Origin: Prevotellaceae bacterium UBA1710
Lineage (GTDB): Bacteria; Bacteroidota; Bacteroidia; Bacteroidales; Bacteroidaceae
Length of the DNA: 62,431 nt
Direction of reading: 5' to 3'
Assembly: GCA_002317355.1 (NCBI GenBank)
Contig: DCJC01000034.1
Location: 1-62,431, forward strand
A program made the translations under genes and the position numbers. Below are positions 16,553-24,858 of this stretch, piece after piece (position 1 is the stretch's first letter; every line of letters begins with the position of its first letter). The notes beneath the pieces are model-generated. The model saw only the letters and a list, made by a program, of their open reading frames with translations, had not been told where the DNA came from and made no database searches.

Positions 16553-17812
16553 ATGGAATTAAAAAGAGTTGTAGTAACTGGTCTTGGTGCCATTACACCA
16601 CTTGGACTTTCAGCAGAGGAGACATGGAAGAACATGCTCGCAGGTGTTAGCGGTGCTGACACCATCAAGCAGTTTGATGCTTCTCGCTATAAGACAACAT
16701 TCGCTTGTGAGGTTAAGGACTTTGACGCTACAAAGTGGATTGACCGCAAGGAGGCACGTAAGATGGACAAGTTCTGTCAGTTTGCTATGGCAGCTGCAGC
16801 AATGGCTATCGAGGATTCAGAGATGAATCTTGAGACTATCAACAAGGACCGCATCGGTGTAGTATTCGGTGTAGGTATCGGTGGTCTCCACACTATGCAG
16901 GAAGAGCTTGAGTTCTATTCAGATCATAAGGATACACCTAAGTTCGGTCCTTTCTTCATCCCTAAGATGATTGGTGACATCGCTCCTGGTAACATTTCTA
17001 TCAAGTACGGTTTCCACGGACCTAACTATGCAACAACATCTGCTTGTGCTTCTTCAAGTAATGCTCTTGCTGATGCATTCAACCTTATCCGTCTTGGCAA
17101 AGCTAACATGATTGTTAGCGGTGGTGCAGAGGCTGTAATCACAGACCCAGGTCTCGGTGGCTTCACATCTATGCATGCTCTCTCTACACGTAATGATGAG
17201 CCACAGAAGGCAAGCCGTCCATTCTCTGCAAGCCGTGATGGTTTCGTAATGGGTGAGGGTGCTGCATGTCTTATCCTCGAGGAGCTCGAGCACGCTAAGG
17301 CTCGTGGTGCAAAGATCTACTGCGAGATGGTAGGTGCTGGTATGTCAGCTGATGCTTATCACATCACAGCTTCTCATCCAGAAGGTCTTGGTGCTAAGAT
17401 CGTAATGTCTGAGGCTCTCGCCGATGCTGAGATGAAGCCAGAGGATATCGACTACATCAACGTTCACGGTACATCTACTCCAGTAGGTGATATCTCTGAG
17501 GCTAAGGCTATCAAGGATCTCTTCGGTGATGCAGCTTACAAGCTCAACATCTCTTCTACAAAGTCTATGACAGGTCACCTCCTTGGTGCTGCTGGTGCTA
17601 TCGAGGCTATGGCTTGCGTTAAGGCAGTTCAGGAAGACATCATTCCTCCAACAATCAACCACGAGGATGGTGATGAGGATCCAGAGATTGACTACAACAT
17701 GAACTTCACCTTCAACAAGGCACAGAAGCGTGAGGTACGTGCTGCACTTAGCAATACTTTCGGTTTCGGAGGTCACAACGCTTGCGTTATATTCAAGAAA
17801 TATGCTGAATAA
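16553..17812 (+). CDS. fabF: Beta-ketoacyl-ACP synthase II
   Basis: The condensing enzyme that adds malonyl units to acyl-ACP in fatty-acid elongation, cytoplasmic. The 419 residues show a full thiolase fold with the catalytic triad: C165 (TSACASSSN), H305 (NVHGTSTPVGD) and H342 (SMTGHLLGAAG), plus the conserved K337. The C-terminal GFGGHN loop is present. Length is typical. It follows acpP across a terminator. Its last 11 nt overlap the start of rnc, which implies translational coupling. Codon use is strongly biased, as expected for a highly expressed gene. Confidence 0.97.
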   Translation: MELKRVVVTGLGAITPLGLSAEETWKNMLAGVSGADTIKQFDASRYKTTFACEVKDFDATKWIDRKEARKMDKFCQFAMAAAAMAIEDSEMNLETINKDRIGVVFGVGIGGLHTMQEELEFYSDHKDTPKFGPFFIPKMIGDIAPGNISIKYGFHGPNYATTSACASSSNALADAFNLIRLGKANMIVSGGAEAVITDPGLGGFTSMHALSTRNDEPQKASRPFSASRDGFVMGEGAACLILEELEHAKARGAKIYCEMVGAGMSADAYHITASHPEGLGAKIVMSEALADAEMKPEDIDYINVHGTSTPVGDISEAKAIKDLFGDAAYKLNISSTKSMTGHLLGAAGAIEAMACVKAVQEDIIPPTINHEDGDEDPEIDYNMNFTFNKAQKREVRAALSNTFGFGGHNACVIFKKYAE

Positions 17813-18920
17813 TATAATTGACAGGATAAAGCTCCCTTTCCGCAAGGATAAGGAGCTTTATCTTGCTTTAGAAGAAATCATCGGTTTCCTGCCACATCAC
17901 ATTGCCTACTACAAGCTCGCTCTCATGCATAAAAGCATTGGTCACCGCGGGCCTATTGAGCCTGTCAAGGACTCAAAGAAAGGCAAGGGCGGTAAGAATG
18001 GCAATCAGCCAAAGGGCAAGAAACTGAACAACGAAAGACTCGAATTCCTCGGTGATGCTATTCTCGATGCAGTAGTCGGTGATATCGTCTATAACCATTT
18101 CCCAGGCAAACCAGAAGGATTCCTCACAAACACCCGATCCAAGCTTGTTCAGCGCGAGACTCTCGGCAAACTGGCACAGGAAGTAGGTCTCAGCCGTCTC
18201 ATCCTCTCATCCGGACGCTCTGCCAGCCACAACAGTTATATGGGTGGCAATGCTTTCGAAGCTCTTGTAGGAGCCATGTATCTCGACCGTGGCTACGATG
18301 CATGCATGAAGTTTATGCAGGAACGCATCCTCGGCCGATATATCAACATCGACAAAATGGCTTACAAGGAAGTTAACTTCAAGTCGAAACTCATTGAATG
18401 GACTCAGAAGAATCGCATTCAGCTCTCGTTCCGCCTTGAAGATCAGTCAAAGGATCAGAATGGTTCTCCTACCTTCAAATACACAGTAGTGCTTGAGACT
18501 ATCGATGGCTCAACAGGTACAGGATTCAGTAAGAAGGAAAGCCAGCAGCATGCCTGTGAGGAAACTCTGAAGAGACTCAAGAAAGACTCTGCCTATCTCG
18601 ACAGCATCTTTGCCGCAAAGACAGAACGCACAAAGATGGAAGAGGAACCAGTACTCAATGTCCCTGACACAGAGGTGAAGAAAGATGATTTCATTGTTGC
18701 AAATGAACCCATAGAAGCACCAGAGGTGAATGATGAAGTACTTACAGAGAAGGAAGAGCAGGCTAATCAGCTTGAGCAGCTCGAAACATCCATCGATCAG
18801 GAAATGGATCTCTCGGATGTAAGTGCAGAGCCACAGGAGATGAGTCGTGAGGATATCATAGCTGCAGCGGAAGCTGAAGCGTATGAGGAAAATCTTGATA
18901 AAGAACAAAACGAAAATTAA
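17802..18920 (+). CDS. rnc: Ribonuclease III
   Basis: A cytoplasmic double-strand-specific endoribonuclease that matures rRNA and controls mRNAs. Starting at 17802 (MLNNIIDRIK) it has 372 residues. The signature ERLEFLGDAILD is at 78-89 (metal ligands E81 and D85), a second acidic ligand is in NAFEALVGAMYLD (E153), and a dsRNA-binding domain spans about 192-262. Two oddities are visible. A lysine/glycine-rich insert (about 55-75) precedes the signature, and an acidic, low-complexity tail of about 110 residues follows the RNA-binding domain. The start overlaps the fabF stop by 11 nt. The in-frame ATG at 17730 lies inside fabF and was rejected. dapB follows after 3 nt. Confidence 0.93.
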   Translation: MLNNIIDRIKLPFRKDKELYLALEEIIGFLPHHIAYYKLALMHKSIGHRGPIEPVKDSKKGKGGKNGNQPKGKKLNNERLEFLGDAILDAVVGDIVYNHFPGKPEGFLTNTRSKLVQRETLGKLAQEVGLSRLILSSGRSASHNSYMGGNAFEALVGAMYLDRGYDACMKFMQERILGRYINIDKMAYKEVNFKSKLIEWTQKNRIQLSFRLEDQSKDQNGSPTFKYTVVLETIDGSTGTGFSKKESQQHACEETLKRLKKDSAYLDSIFAAKTERTKMEEEPVLNVPDTEVKKDDFIVANEPIEAPEVNDEVLTEKEEQANQLEQLETSIDQEMDLSDVSAEPQEMSREDIIAAAEAEAYEENLDKEQNEN

Positions 18921-18923
18921 TTT

Positions 18924-19640
18924 ATGAAATTAGCATTAATAGGATACGGTAAGATGGGTAAGATGATTGAGCAGATTGCCCTCAGCCGTGGACATGAGAT
19001 AGTATGTATTATTGATATCGACAACCTTCAGGATTTCGAGAGTGAGGCTTTCGCTTCTGCAGAGGTTGCCATCGAGTTTACAAACCCTTCTGTTGCATAC
19101 GACAACTACCTCAAGGCTTGGAAAGCAGGCGTGAAGGTTGTGAGTGGTACAACAGCATGGCTCAAGGATCATGGTGATGACGTTCGCAAGGCATGTTCTG
19201 AGGGTGGTAAGACTCTCTTCTGGGCATCAAACTTCAGCGTGGGCGTTGCCATCTTCTCAGCAGTAAACAAGTATCTTGCTAAGATCATGAATGATTTCCC
19301 ACAGTATGATGTGAATATGGTGGAGACACACCATGTACATAAGCTCGATGCTCCAAGTGGTACAGCTATCACACTCGCAGAGCAGATTGTAGAGCGCATT
19401 GACCGCAAGAACAAGTGGGCTCTTCATGAGACAGCACCTGACATTCTCCGCATTGATGACGTTCGTCGTGGTGAGGTTCCTGGTATCCACAGCATCAGCT
19501 ATGACTCTCCTGCAGATATCATCACAATCACACACGATGCACACTCTCGTCAGGGCTTCGCTCTTGGTGCAGTTCTCGCTGCTGAATACACAGCGAAGAA
19601 TCAGGGTCTGCTGACTATCGATGATATGTTCAAGTTCTAA
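18924..19640 (+). CDS. dapB: 4-hydroxy-tetrahydrodipicolinate reductase
   Basis: A cytoplasmic NAD(P)H-dependent enzyme of the diaminopimelate pathway, supplying lysine and peptidoglycan cross-links. The 238 residues have an N-terminal Rossmann motif (LIGYGKMGKMIEQ) and the substrate-binding segment ETHHVHKLDAPSGTAITLAE with the catalytic histidine and lysine. At 238 residues it is slightly shorter than the enterobacterial enzyme, as in other Bacteroidales. It begins 3 nt after rnc, so it belongs to the acpP-fabF-rnc-dapB unit, with signal peptidase downstream. Confidence 0.95.
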   Translation: MKLALIGYGKMGKMIEQIALSRGHEIVCIIDIDNLQDFESEAFASAEVAIEFTNPSVAYDNYLKAWKAGVKVVSGTTAWLKDHGDDVRKACSEGGKTLFWASNFSVGVAIFSAVNKYLAKIMNDFPQYDVNMVETHHVHKLDAPSGTAITLAEQIVERIDRKNKWALHETAPDILRIDDVRRGEVPGIHSISYDSPADIITITHDAHSRQGFALGAVLAAEYTAKNQGLLTIDDMFKF

Positions 19641-19655
19641 AAGAAGCCTAAAAGA

Positions 19656-19713
19656 CTAGTATTTATAGACAATCTAGATAATCTAGACTTTCTAGAATCT
19701 CTAGAAAAAGACT
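19656..19713 (+). repeat. 9-nt-period CTAG array
   Basis: CTAG occurs at 19656, 19674, 19683, 19692 and 19701, with a degenerate unit at 19665. All are on an exact 9-nt grid in the dapB-lepB gap and end just before the lepB start. Several units form TCTAGA palindromes. Confidence 0.8.
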
Positions 19714-19718
19714 CTAAA

Positions 19719-21221
19719 ATGAAAAAGAAACAAGTAAACATGAAGCTCCAATGGACAAAGTTCATTGTTGTATTGGTGCTTTATCTCATATTCCTCTTCT
19801 GGCTTAAGAGCTGGCTTGGACTGGTGGTTATACCACTCATCTATGATGCCTATATCTCTAAGAAGATCAACTGGAAGTGGTGGGAAGATGCTGAACAGCC
19901 TGTCCGCTTCATCATGTCATGGGTTGATGCTCTTGTATTCGCTCTTGTAGCAGTATATTTCATCAATCTCTTCTTCTTCCAGAACTATGTGATACCTTCA
20001 AGCTCACTTGAGAAGTCATTGCTTACTGGCGATTACCTCTTCGTGAGCAAGGCAAGCTATGGTCCACGTATTCCTCAGACACCTCTCACTATGCCTCTTA
20101 CACAGCACACAATGCCTGTGATTGGATGCAAGTCGTATATCGAGTGGCCTCAATGGGATTATCGCAGAGCTTCAGGCCTCGGCAATGTTGAACTCAATGA
20201 TATCGTTGTGTTCAACTATCCTGCAGGCGACTCCATCATGACAGAAGAGGCATACCAGACCAACTACTACGAGTTCTGCTACAAGTATGGTACATTGGCA
20301 TATCTGGCATCAAAGGGTTACGAAATCAGCAACCCAGAGCAGATGATATACTACCCTGATTTATACAGCACCTTCGAGAAATCAGCGAAACTCGATTCTA
20401 TATCAGATCTTGAACGCTACAAACTGTATTCTGAAATATACCAGAACGGACGTAGCTTTATCGCATCAAAGGTAAATCAGTTTGGCAGAATAGACTCTCG
20501 CCCTACAGATCGTCGTGAGAACTACGTGAAGAGATGTGTCGGTCTCCCTGGTCAGACTCTTCAGATAAAGAACCATATCATCTATCTGGATGGCAAGCCC
20601 AATAAAGAGCCGGAGAACGTTCAATACTCATATGTTGTAAAACTGAATGTAAGTCTCATTCCAGACGAATTGCTTAAGGAACTCGGTATAAGCAACGAGG
20701 ACCTTGCACAACTCAGCCGAGCAGGCTATATGCCTCTTACAAAACATGCCTACGAAGTTCTTAAGAGCAGAAAGGATATTGTTGCATCAATAGCTCCATA
20801 CACGGAGGACGAAAGGGATTTCCTATATCCTCTCAACGGCCACTATGGCTGGACACGCGACAACTATGGTCCTATCTGGATTCCTAAGAAGGGCGAGAGC
20901 GTGAAGCTAACTCTCAAGAATCTCCCTATCTACGAGCGCCCAATCAAGGTATATGAGGGCAATGACCTTCAGGTTAATGACAAGGGGCAGATTCTTATCA
21001 ACGGCAAGGTAGCTACATCCTATACCTTCAAACTGGATTACTACTGGATGCAGGGTGACAACCGCCATAATTCAGCAGACTCACGCTATTGGGGCTTCGT
21101 GCCAGAAGACCACATCGTGGGTAAGCCAATATTCATCTGGTGGTCAAGCGATCCTGACCGCAAAGGATTTGGTGGCATTAGATGGAACAGACTTTTCACT
21201 TTTGTAAAGAACTATAACTAA
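19719..21221 (+). CDS. lepB: Signal peptidase I
   Basis: An inner-membrane S26 peptidase that removes signal peptides of exported proteins. The 500 residues have two or three N-terminal membrane segments (about 15-45 and 65-90). The catalytic serine S96 is in PSSSLEKSLLTGDY and the catalytic lysine K271 in NYVKRCVGLPG. The late box QGDNRHNSADSRYWGFV is present. Long inserts between the Ser and Lys boxes and before the last box make it nearly twice the length of simple bacterial enzymes, as is usual in Bacteroidales. The true start could be the methionine at residue 8. It follows dapB and precedes dacB by 5 nt. Confidence 0.93.
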   Translation: MKKKQVNMKLQWTKFIVVLVLYLIFLFWLKSWLGLVVIPLIYDAYISKKINWKWWEDAEQPVRFIMSWVDALVFALVAVYFINLFFFQNYVIPSSSLEKSLLTGDYLFVSKASYGPRIPQTPLTMPLTQHTMPVIGCKSYIEWPQWDYRRASGLGNVELNDIVVFNYPAGDSIMTEEAYQTNYYEFCYKYGTLAYLASKGYEISNPEQMIYYPDLYSTFEKSAKLDSISDLERYKLYSEIYQNGRSFIASKVNQFGRIDSRPTDRRENYVKRCVGLPGQTLQIKNHIIYLDGKPNKEPENVQYSYVVKLNVSLIPDELLKELGISNEDLAQLSRAGYMPLTKHAYEVLKSRKDIVASIAPYTEDERDFLYPLNGHYGWTRDNYGPIWIPKKGESVKLTLKNLPIYERPIKVYEGNDLQVNDKGQILINGKVATSYTFKLDYYWMQGDNRHNSADSRYWGFVPEDHIVGKPIFIWWSSDPDRKGFGGIRWNRLFTFVKNYN

Positions 21222-21226
21222 GGACT

Positions 21227-22636
21227 TTGGCAAACAAAAAGAAAAAAGTAAGACTTAGATATGGACGTATAGCCGCAGCACTATGTGTGCTTGCGGCTAT
21301 CGTCGTACTCATATACTACATCATTGTAGGTGGCATAGCATTGTTCAACTGGATTTTTCGTTCAAGCGAAGATACTGAGGAAAACGGCAAGAAACCAAAG
21401 GTTGAGGTTACTCCCGAGATGAGAGCATGCGACGAAGCTATGGCTCGACGACTGGATAGCCTCATGAACCTGCCTCAAACACTCGACACTTCCCTCATCG
21501 CAGTCAGCGTCTATGATGTAACAACAGAGTCACAAGTGTACGAATTCCATGCCGATAAGAGTATGGCACCAGCTTCTTGCATGAAGATTGCAACTGCTGT
21601 TGCAGCCCTCAAGACTCTTGGTATGAACTACCACTACAACGTATCTCTTCAGGTAAGAGGTGAGATGGATCACGACACTCTCGTCGGTCATCTCCTTCTT
21701 GTGGCAGATGATGACCCTCTCTTTACCGACTTTACACCTCTTGTGCGCAAGCTGAAAGAAAAAGGTATTAGTAAGATTCGTGGTAACATCTACCTCAACC
21801 TTGCAAGAGAAGATACCCTAAAGGCACATCCAACAGGAAAGACATGGGATATCCCTTATCACAAGGCTCCACTTCTCATGAAGGGTAAGGATAGAATAAC
21901 AAGGCAGTTCATGGCTACCTTGAGTGCATGTGGTGTCTCTTTTGAGAAGGATCTGAGCGTGAACTCTGCCAATGCAAAGGGTAAATATGGTGGAGGCAGA
22001 TATCATTATGTCGTGCTTTCAAGGCATGATATCAAGGAAATAATAACTCCAATGCTTATCCATAGCAGTAATGTCAAGGCTGATGCTCTTTTCTATCACC
22101 TCGATTGGAAGAAAGGCATCTTACCAGAAAAGGAAATGGTATGGGATCGTAAGCACTATACCGAGATCTTCTGGAATAGTATTCTCTCTCCAGAAGATAG
22201 TACAAAATGCGAATATCCTCGTAAGGCTAAGCCTTTTCTTGCCTATAAGGATGGCTCTGGCTTGTCTCCAGAAAACCTCCTTACAGCCAACACTCTCGTC
22301 GATATGCTTCGCTACACATGGGATGATAAGGAGTTGAGGGATTACTTCATCAAGGAAGCTCTCGCCTCTCCTGGATGCGAAAGAAGCGGTTCACTCAAAA
22401 CCAGAATGGCAAGGGCGGAATACATTAACCGAATCTTTGTCAAGACAGGTACTCTCGTTACTAAGGGGGGCTCATCACTCTCTGGCTATCTCCAAGGCTT
22501 AGATGGACATTGGTACATCTTCTCTATCATTCACGAAGACTCTCCTGTAGCCGATGCACGAATCTTCCAGGATAGGCTCTGCAAGATGATGATGGGAAAA
22601 AGAGCGAAAGTTGATAGTATAAAGGGTAAGGAGTAA
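21227..22636 (+). CDS. dacB: D-alanyl-D-alanine carboxypeptidase (PBP4, S13)
   Basis: A membrane-anchored penicillin-binding protein that trims or cleaves peptidoglycan peptides in the periplasm. The 469 residues start at a TTG codon (21227), 5 nt after the lepB stop. One membrane anchor is visible at about 15-42. The active-site motifs are S117-C-M-K120 (APASCMKIATA), S-S-N (HSSNVKADAL) and K-T-G (VKTGTLVTKGGS). The long spacing between the first two motifs is typical of family S13. The lysine-rich N-terminus before the anchor fits an inside-positive orientation. Close packing with lepB suggests a shared transcript. Confidence 0.88.
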   Translation: MANKKKKVRLRYGRIAAALCVLAAIVVLIYYIIVGGIALFNWIFRSSEDTEENGKKPKVEVTPEMRACDEAMARRLDSLMNLPQTLDTSLIAVSVYDVTTESQVYEFHADKSMAPASCMKIATAVAALKTLGMNYHYNVSLQVRGEMDHDTLVGHLLLVADDDPLFTDFTPLVRKLKEKGISKIRGNIYLNLAREDTLKAHPTGKTWDIPYHKAPLLMKGKDRITRQFMATLSACGVSFEKDLSVNSANAKGKYGGGRYHYVVLSRHDIKEIITPMLIHSSNVKADALFYHLDWKKGILPEKEMVWDRKHYTEIFWNSILSPEDSTKCEYPRKAKPFLAYKDGSGLSPENLLTANTLVDMLRYTWDDKELRDYFIKEALASPGCERSGSLKTRMARAEYINRIFVKTGTLVTKGGSSLSGYLQGLDGHWYIFSIIHEDSPVADARIFQDRLCKMMMGKRAKVDSIKGKE

Positions 22637-22649
22637 AGTGTAATGTAGT

Positions 22650-23579
22650 ATGAAAACAAAAGTATTATTACTTCTATCGGCAATCGCTTTTGCCTTTGCC
22701 TCTTGCAACAATAAAGCACCAGAGGCAATAGAACTTGAGAATACATGCGCCTATCCACTTGAGATGGAGAAATACACATTCTCCGACTCAAGTAAGTATG
22801 CTAATGTCACTATCAGCATCGAATTACCTGTAGCAAAAGATAGTATTTCACAGGTCATACGAGACACCCTCATGGACATTGTCAGTTACAGATTGCGAAC
22901 ATGCCAGAATTTCGAGGAGACTAAGCCTCTCATTTCGAAATACAAAGGCGATGAACAGGATTCAAAGAGCACATTTGATTACTACAGCAAAGCCGTCACA
23001 AGACTTGTCAACGCCAGTTCAAAGGAAGATAATGACTTCAGGGAGAAAAGCTATGAGGAAGACACCACAAGCGTCAAGGATGACAATTACGAGTTTAGCG
23101 TCACTCCCTTTGACTACAGCATGACCGTCAACAAACTCCGTGAAGACTCCACATACGTTGTGTTCAACGATAACGAATATGCTTTCACGGGTGGTGCACA
23201 TGGTGGTGTCTTCGGTTTTGGATGTGTAACTTTCCGTTTCTCTGATGGCAGTAAAGTGAACGGTTTCCTGAAGGACAATGTCACAAAGGCAATGCAACCG
23301 CTTATCAAGAAAGGTCTCAAGGAATTCTTCAACGAGGAAAGCGAAACACCTATCAAATCTGATGCCCAACTCATGGAGCAACTGATGCTTCCAGACAATT
23401 CAGGTATGATTCCATTGCCTGTATGGATGCCTTACCCTCATGAGAGTGGCAAAGGTCTCACGTTCGTCTATCAGCAATACGAGATTGCATGCTATGCAGC
23501 TGGTATGCCATCCTTTGTCCTTACTTGGGATGAACTGAAGCCTTTCCTCAAAGAGGAAATCATAGAAGAACTCAAGTAG
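22650..23579 (+). CDS. DUF3298-type lipoprotein
   Basis: A 309-residue lipoprotein with a lipobox (FASC, lipidated cysteine C19). The body matches the DUF4163/DUF3298 (RsiV-like) layout. An N-terminal part describes paired strands. The C-terminal DUF3298 has the hallmark GGAHG (EYAFTGGAHGGVFGFG) and ends with the usual YQQYEIACYAAGMPSFVL and a helix. In RsiV this fold binds lysozyme, but in Bacteroidales lipoproteins the role is unknown. It is the last gene of the run that starts at acpP, 13 nt after dacB. Confidence 0.8.
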   Translation: MKTKVLLLLSAIAFAFASCNNKAPEAIELENTCAYPLEMEKYTFSDSSKYANVTISIELPVAKDSISQVIRDTLMDIVSYRLRTCQNFEETKPLISKYKGDEQDSKSTFDYYSKAVTRLVNASSKEDNDFREKSYEEDTTSVKDDNYEFSVTPFDYSMTVNKLREDSTYVVFNDNEYAFTGGAHGGVFGFGCVTFRFSDGSKVNGFLKDNVTKAMQPLIKKGLKEFFNEESETPIKSDAQLMEQLMLPDNSGMIPLPVWMPYPHESGKGLTFVYQQYEIACYAAGMPSFVLTWDELKPFLKEEIIEELK

Positions 23580-23616
23580 TCTTTAGTAAAGATTACAAGC
23601 AGAAATAAAAAAACAA

Positions 23617-23829
23617 ACGAGTTTTTCACATAGGGGGTTGCACCAATGGTGTTTTTGGCGCTCTAACGAATTGATACTCAGACAATAAAGACTGGTGCAA
23701 CCCCCTCTGAAACGGTTGCACCAGGTGTAACCCTTTTCAAGGGGGTTGCACCCGTTGTATCTAACACATAATCAAGTGGTTAACCCCGATATTTTGGTAT
23801 TGGTGCAACCCCCTGCATGAAAAACTCGT
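23617..23829. repeat. 213-bp fold-back element with 31-bp terminal inverted repeats
   Basis: The ends ACGAGTTTTTCAC..AGGG and their complement match over 31 bp with three or four mismatches. Inside, the word GGGGGTTGCACC recurs in both orientations (five full or partial copies), so the whole unit can fold on itself. No coding frame is seen. It resembles a miniature inverted-repeat element, but no transposase or clear target duplication is visible. Confidence 0.6.
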
Positions 23830-23846
23830 GATTTTTTTGATTTTGT

Positions 23847-24136
23847 GGTTCTTCTTCAATTATGTTGAGACTTCTCGTCTGGAAGACGATACAGCCTTGC
23901 AAAGGCGGTCTATAACCCCGTACATTGTAACGAAGTGAAAATGTGCGGGGGTACGGATATACATTATTTGTTTCCGTCTGGAGGACGGTACCTCGATGCA
24001 GACAAGGTAGCGTTCTCCAAACGCTTGCCCAACCAAATCCGTATCCCCCGCACATCCTACGCTGCGCTTCGTATGTACGGGGTTATTGAGATATCGTCTT
24101 ACAGACGAGAGGTTTCAACTAAATTGAAGAAGAACC
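23847..24136. repeat. 290-bp imperfect inverted repeat
   Basis: The left arm (GGTTCTTCTTCAAT...TAACCCCGTACAT...TGTGCGGGGGTACGGAT) pairs with the right arm ending ATTGAAGAAGAACC over about 110-130 nt. The centre carries smaller hairpins of the form CCGTCTGGAGGACGG. No protein-like frame is convincing. Confidence 0.65.
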
Positions 24137-24256
24137 GATTTTGTTAATTTGGGGGCTTACCACGTGTAAACCTATAGGACAATGTCTGTTATGATGGTTT
24201 ACCGGACAGCAATATTTGTTTTTATAAAGCGAAAGCAACTGTGGTTCTCCTCTGCC

Positions 24257-24370
24257 TTCGCTGATCCTTCGTTGTGCCTTCGCTATGCCCTCGCTATAAA
24301 CCCAACAAAGCATATTCCATTTGAGCGTTTGCATAGGAGGAAAATAGGAATCACATAGGAACTACATAGG
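24257..24370. repeat. 11-nt-period arrays, CCTTCG module then ATAGGA module
   Basis: TTCG/CTCG cores start at 24257, 24268, 24279 and 24290. ATAGGA cores start at 24333, 24344, 24355 and 24366. Every step is 11 nt. The same modules occur at 3491-3645 in reverse-complement order and at 44194-44323. Confidence 0.8.
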
Positions 24371-24383
24371 AAGAACTCTCGTT

Positions 24384-24487
24384 GATCCATCGTTATGACA
24401 AGGGAGTAAACTCAGTGAAGCTCCGTTCCATAAGCGAACATGAAGCAAAGCCTCACTGAGTTTACCCCCTAAGCATAACGAAGGATT
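24384..24487. repeat. Long hairpin within the repeat region
   Basis: GGGAGTAAACTCAGTGA and TCACTGAGTTTACCCCC pair over about 17 bp. The pairing is extended outward by TCGTTATG/CATAACGA. Confidence 0.6.
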
Positions 24488-24520
24488 TCCCTTGCAGATG
24501 CATTCCAACATCAATCTACC

Positions 24521-24590
24521 TCCAATATATCTCCAATTCGGAATTGGTGGTGAATTGGACTTCGATTGGACTTGAATTGGAACTGCTTCG
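24521..24590. repeat. 11-nt-period array, TCCAAT/ATTGGA
   Basis: TCCAA cores at 24521 and 24532 face ATTGG cores at 24543, 24554, 24565 and 24576, all 11 nt apart, so the array can form a hairpin. The rest of 24591-24858 holds only a short palindrome (24719-24736) and no gene. Confidence 0.75.
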
Positions 24591-24858
24591 AAGGAAAGAC
24601 AAGACTCTGCTGACCTAAACATACTCCGATATACTCCGCTCAGCCCTTAGGGACGTTTGCTAGAGCAAGAATATTGGACTTCCCTTAAAGGGAGGAATAA
24701 CAAATAAAAGGTATAATTGCGAATTTTCAAATTCGCTTCTGCCGAATTCTTCAAAAAATGCAAAAAAACTTTTTTCTTATCTCTACATTATGATTTTGAA
24801 TCCATATTCATTTTTATTACTTCCGATGAAATGCTTCATGATATAATGGAGAAAGTGA

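Noticed and set aside
17730..17801. Longer N-terminus for RNase III
   Set aside because: It lies inside fabF and would displace the conserved N-terminus.
23935..24147. 70-codon frame in the 290-bp hairpin
   Set aside because: It is explained by the inverted-repeat structure. No start context or family.
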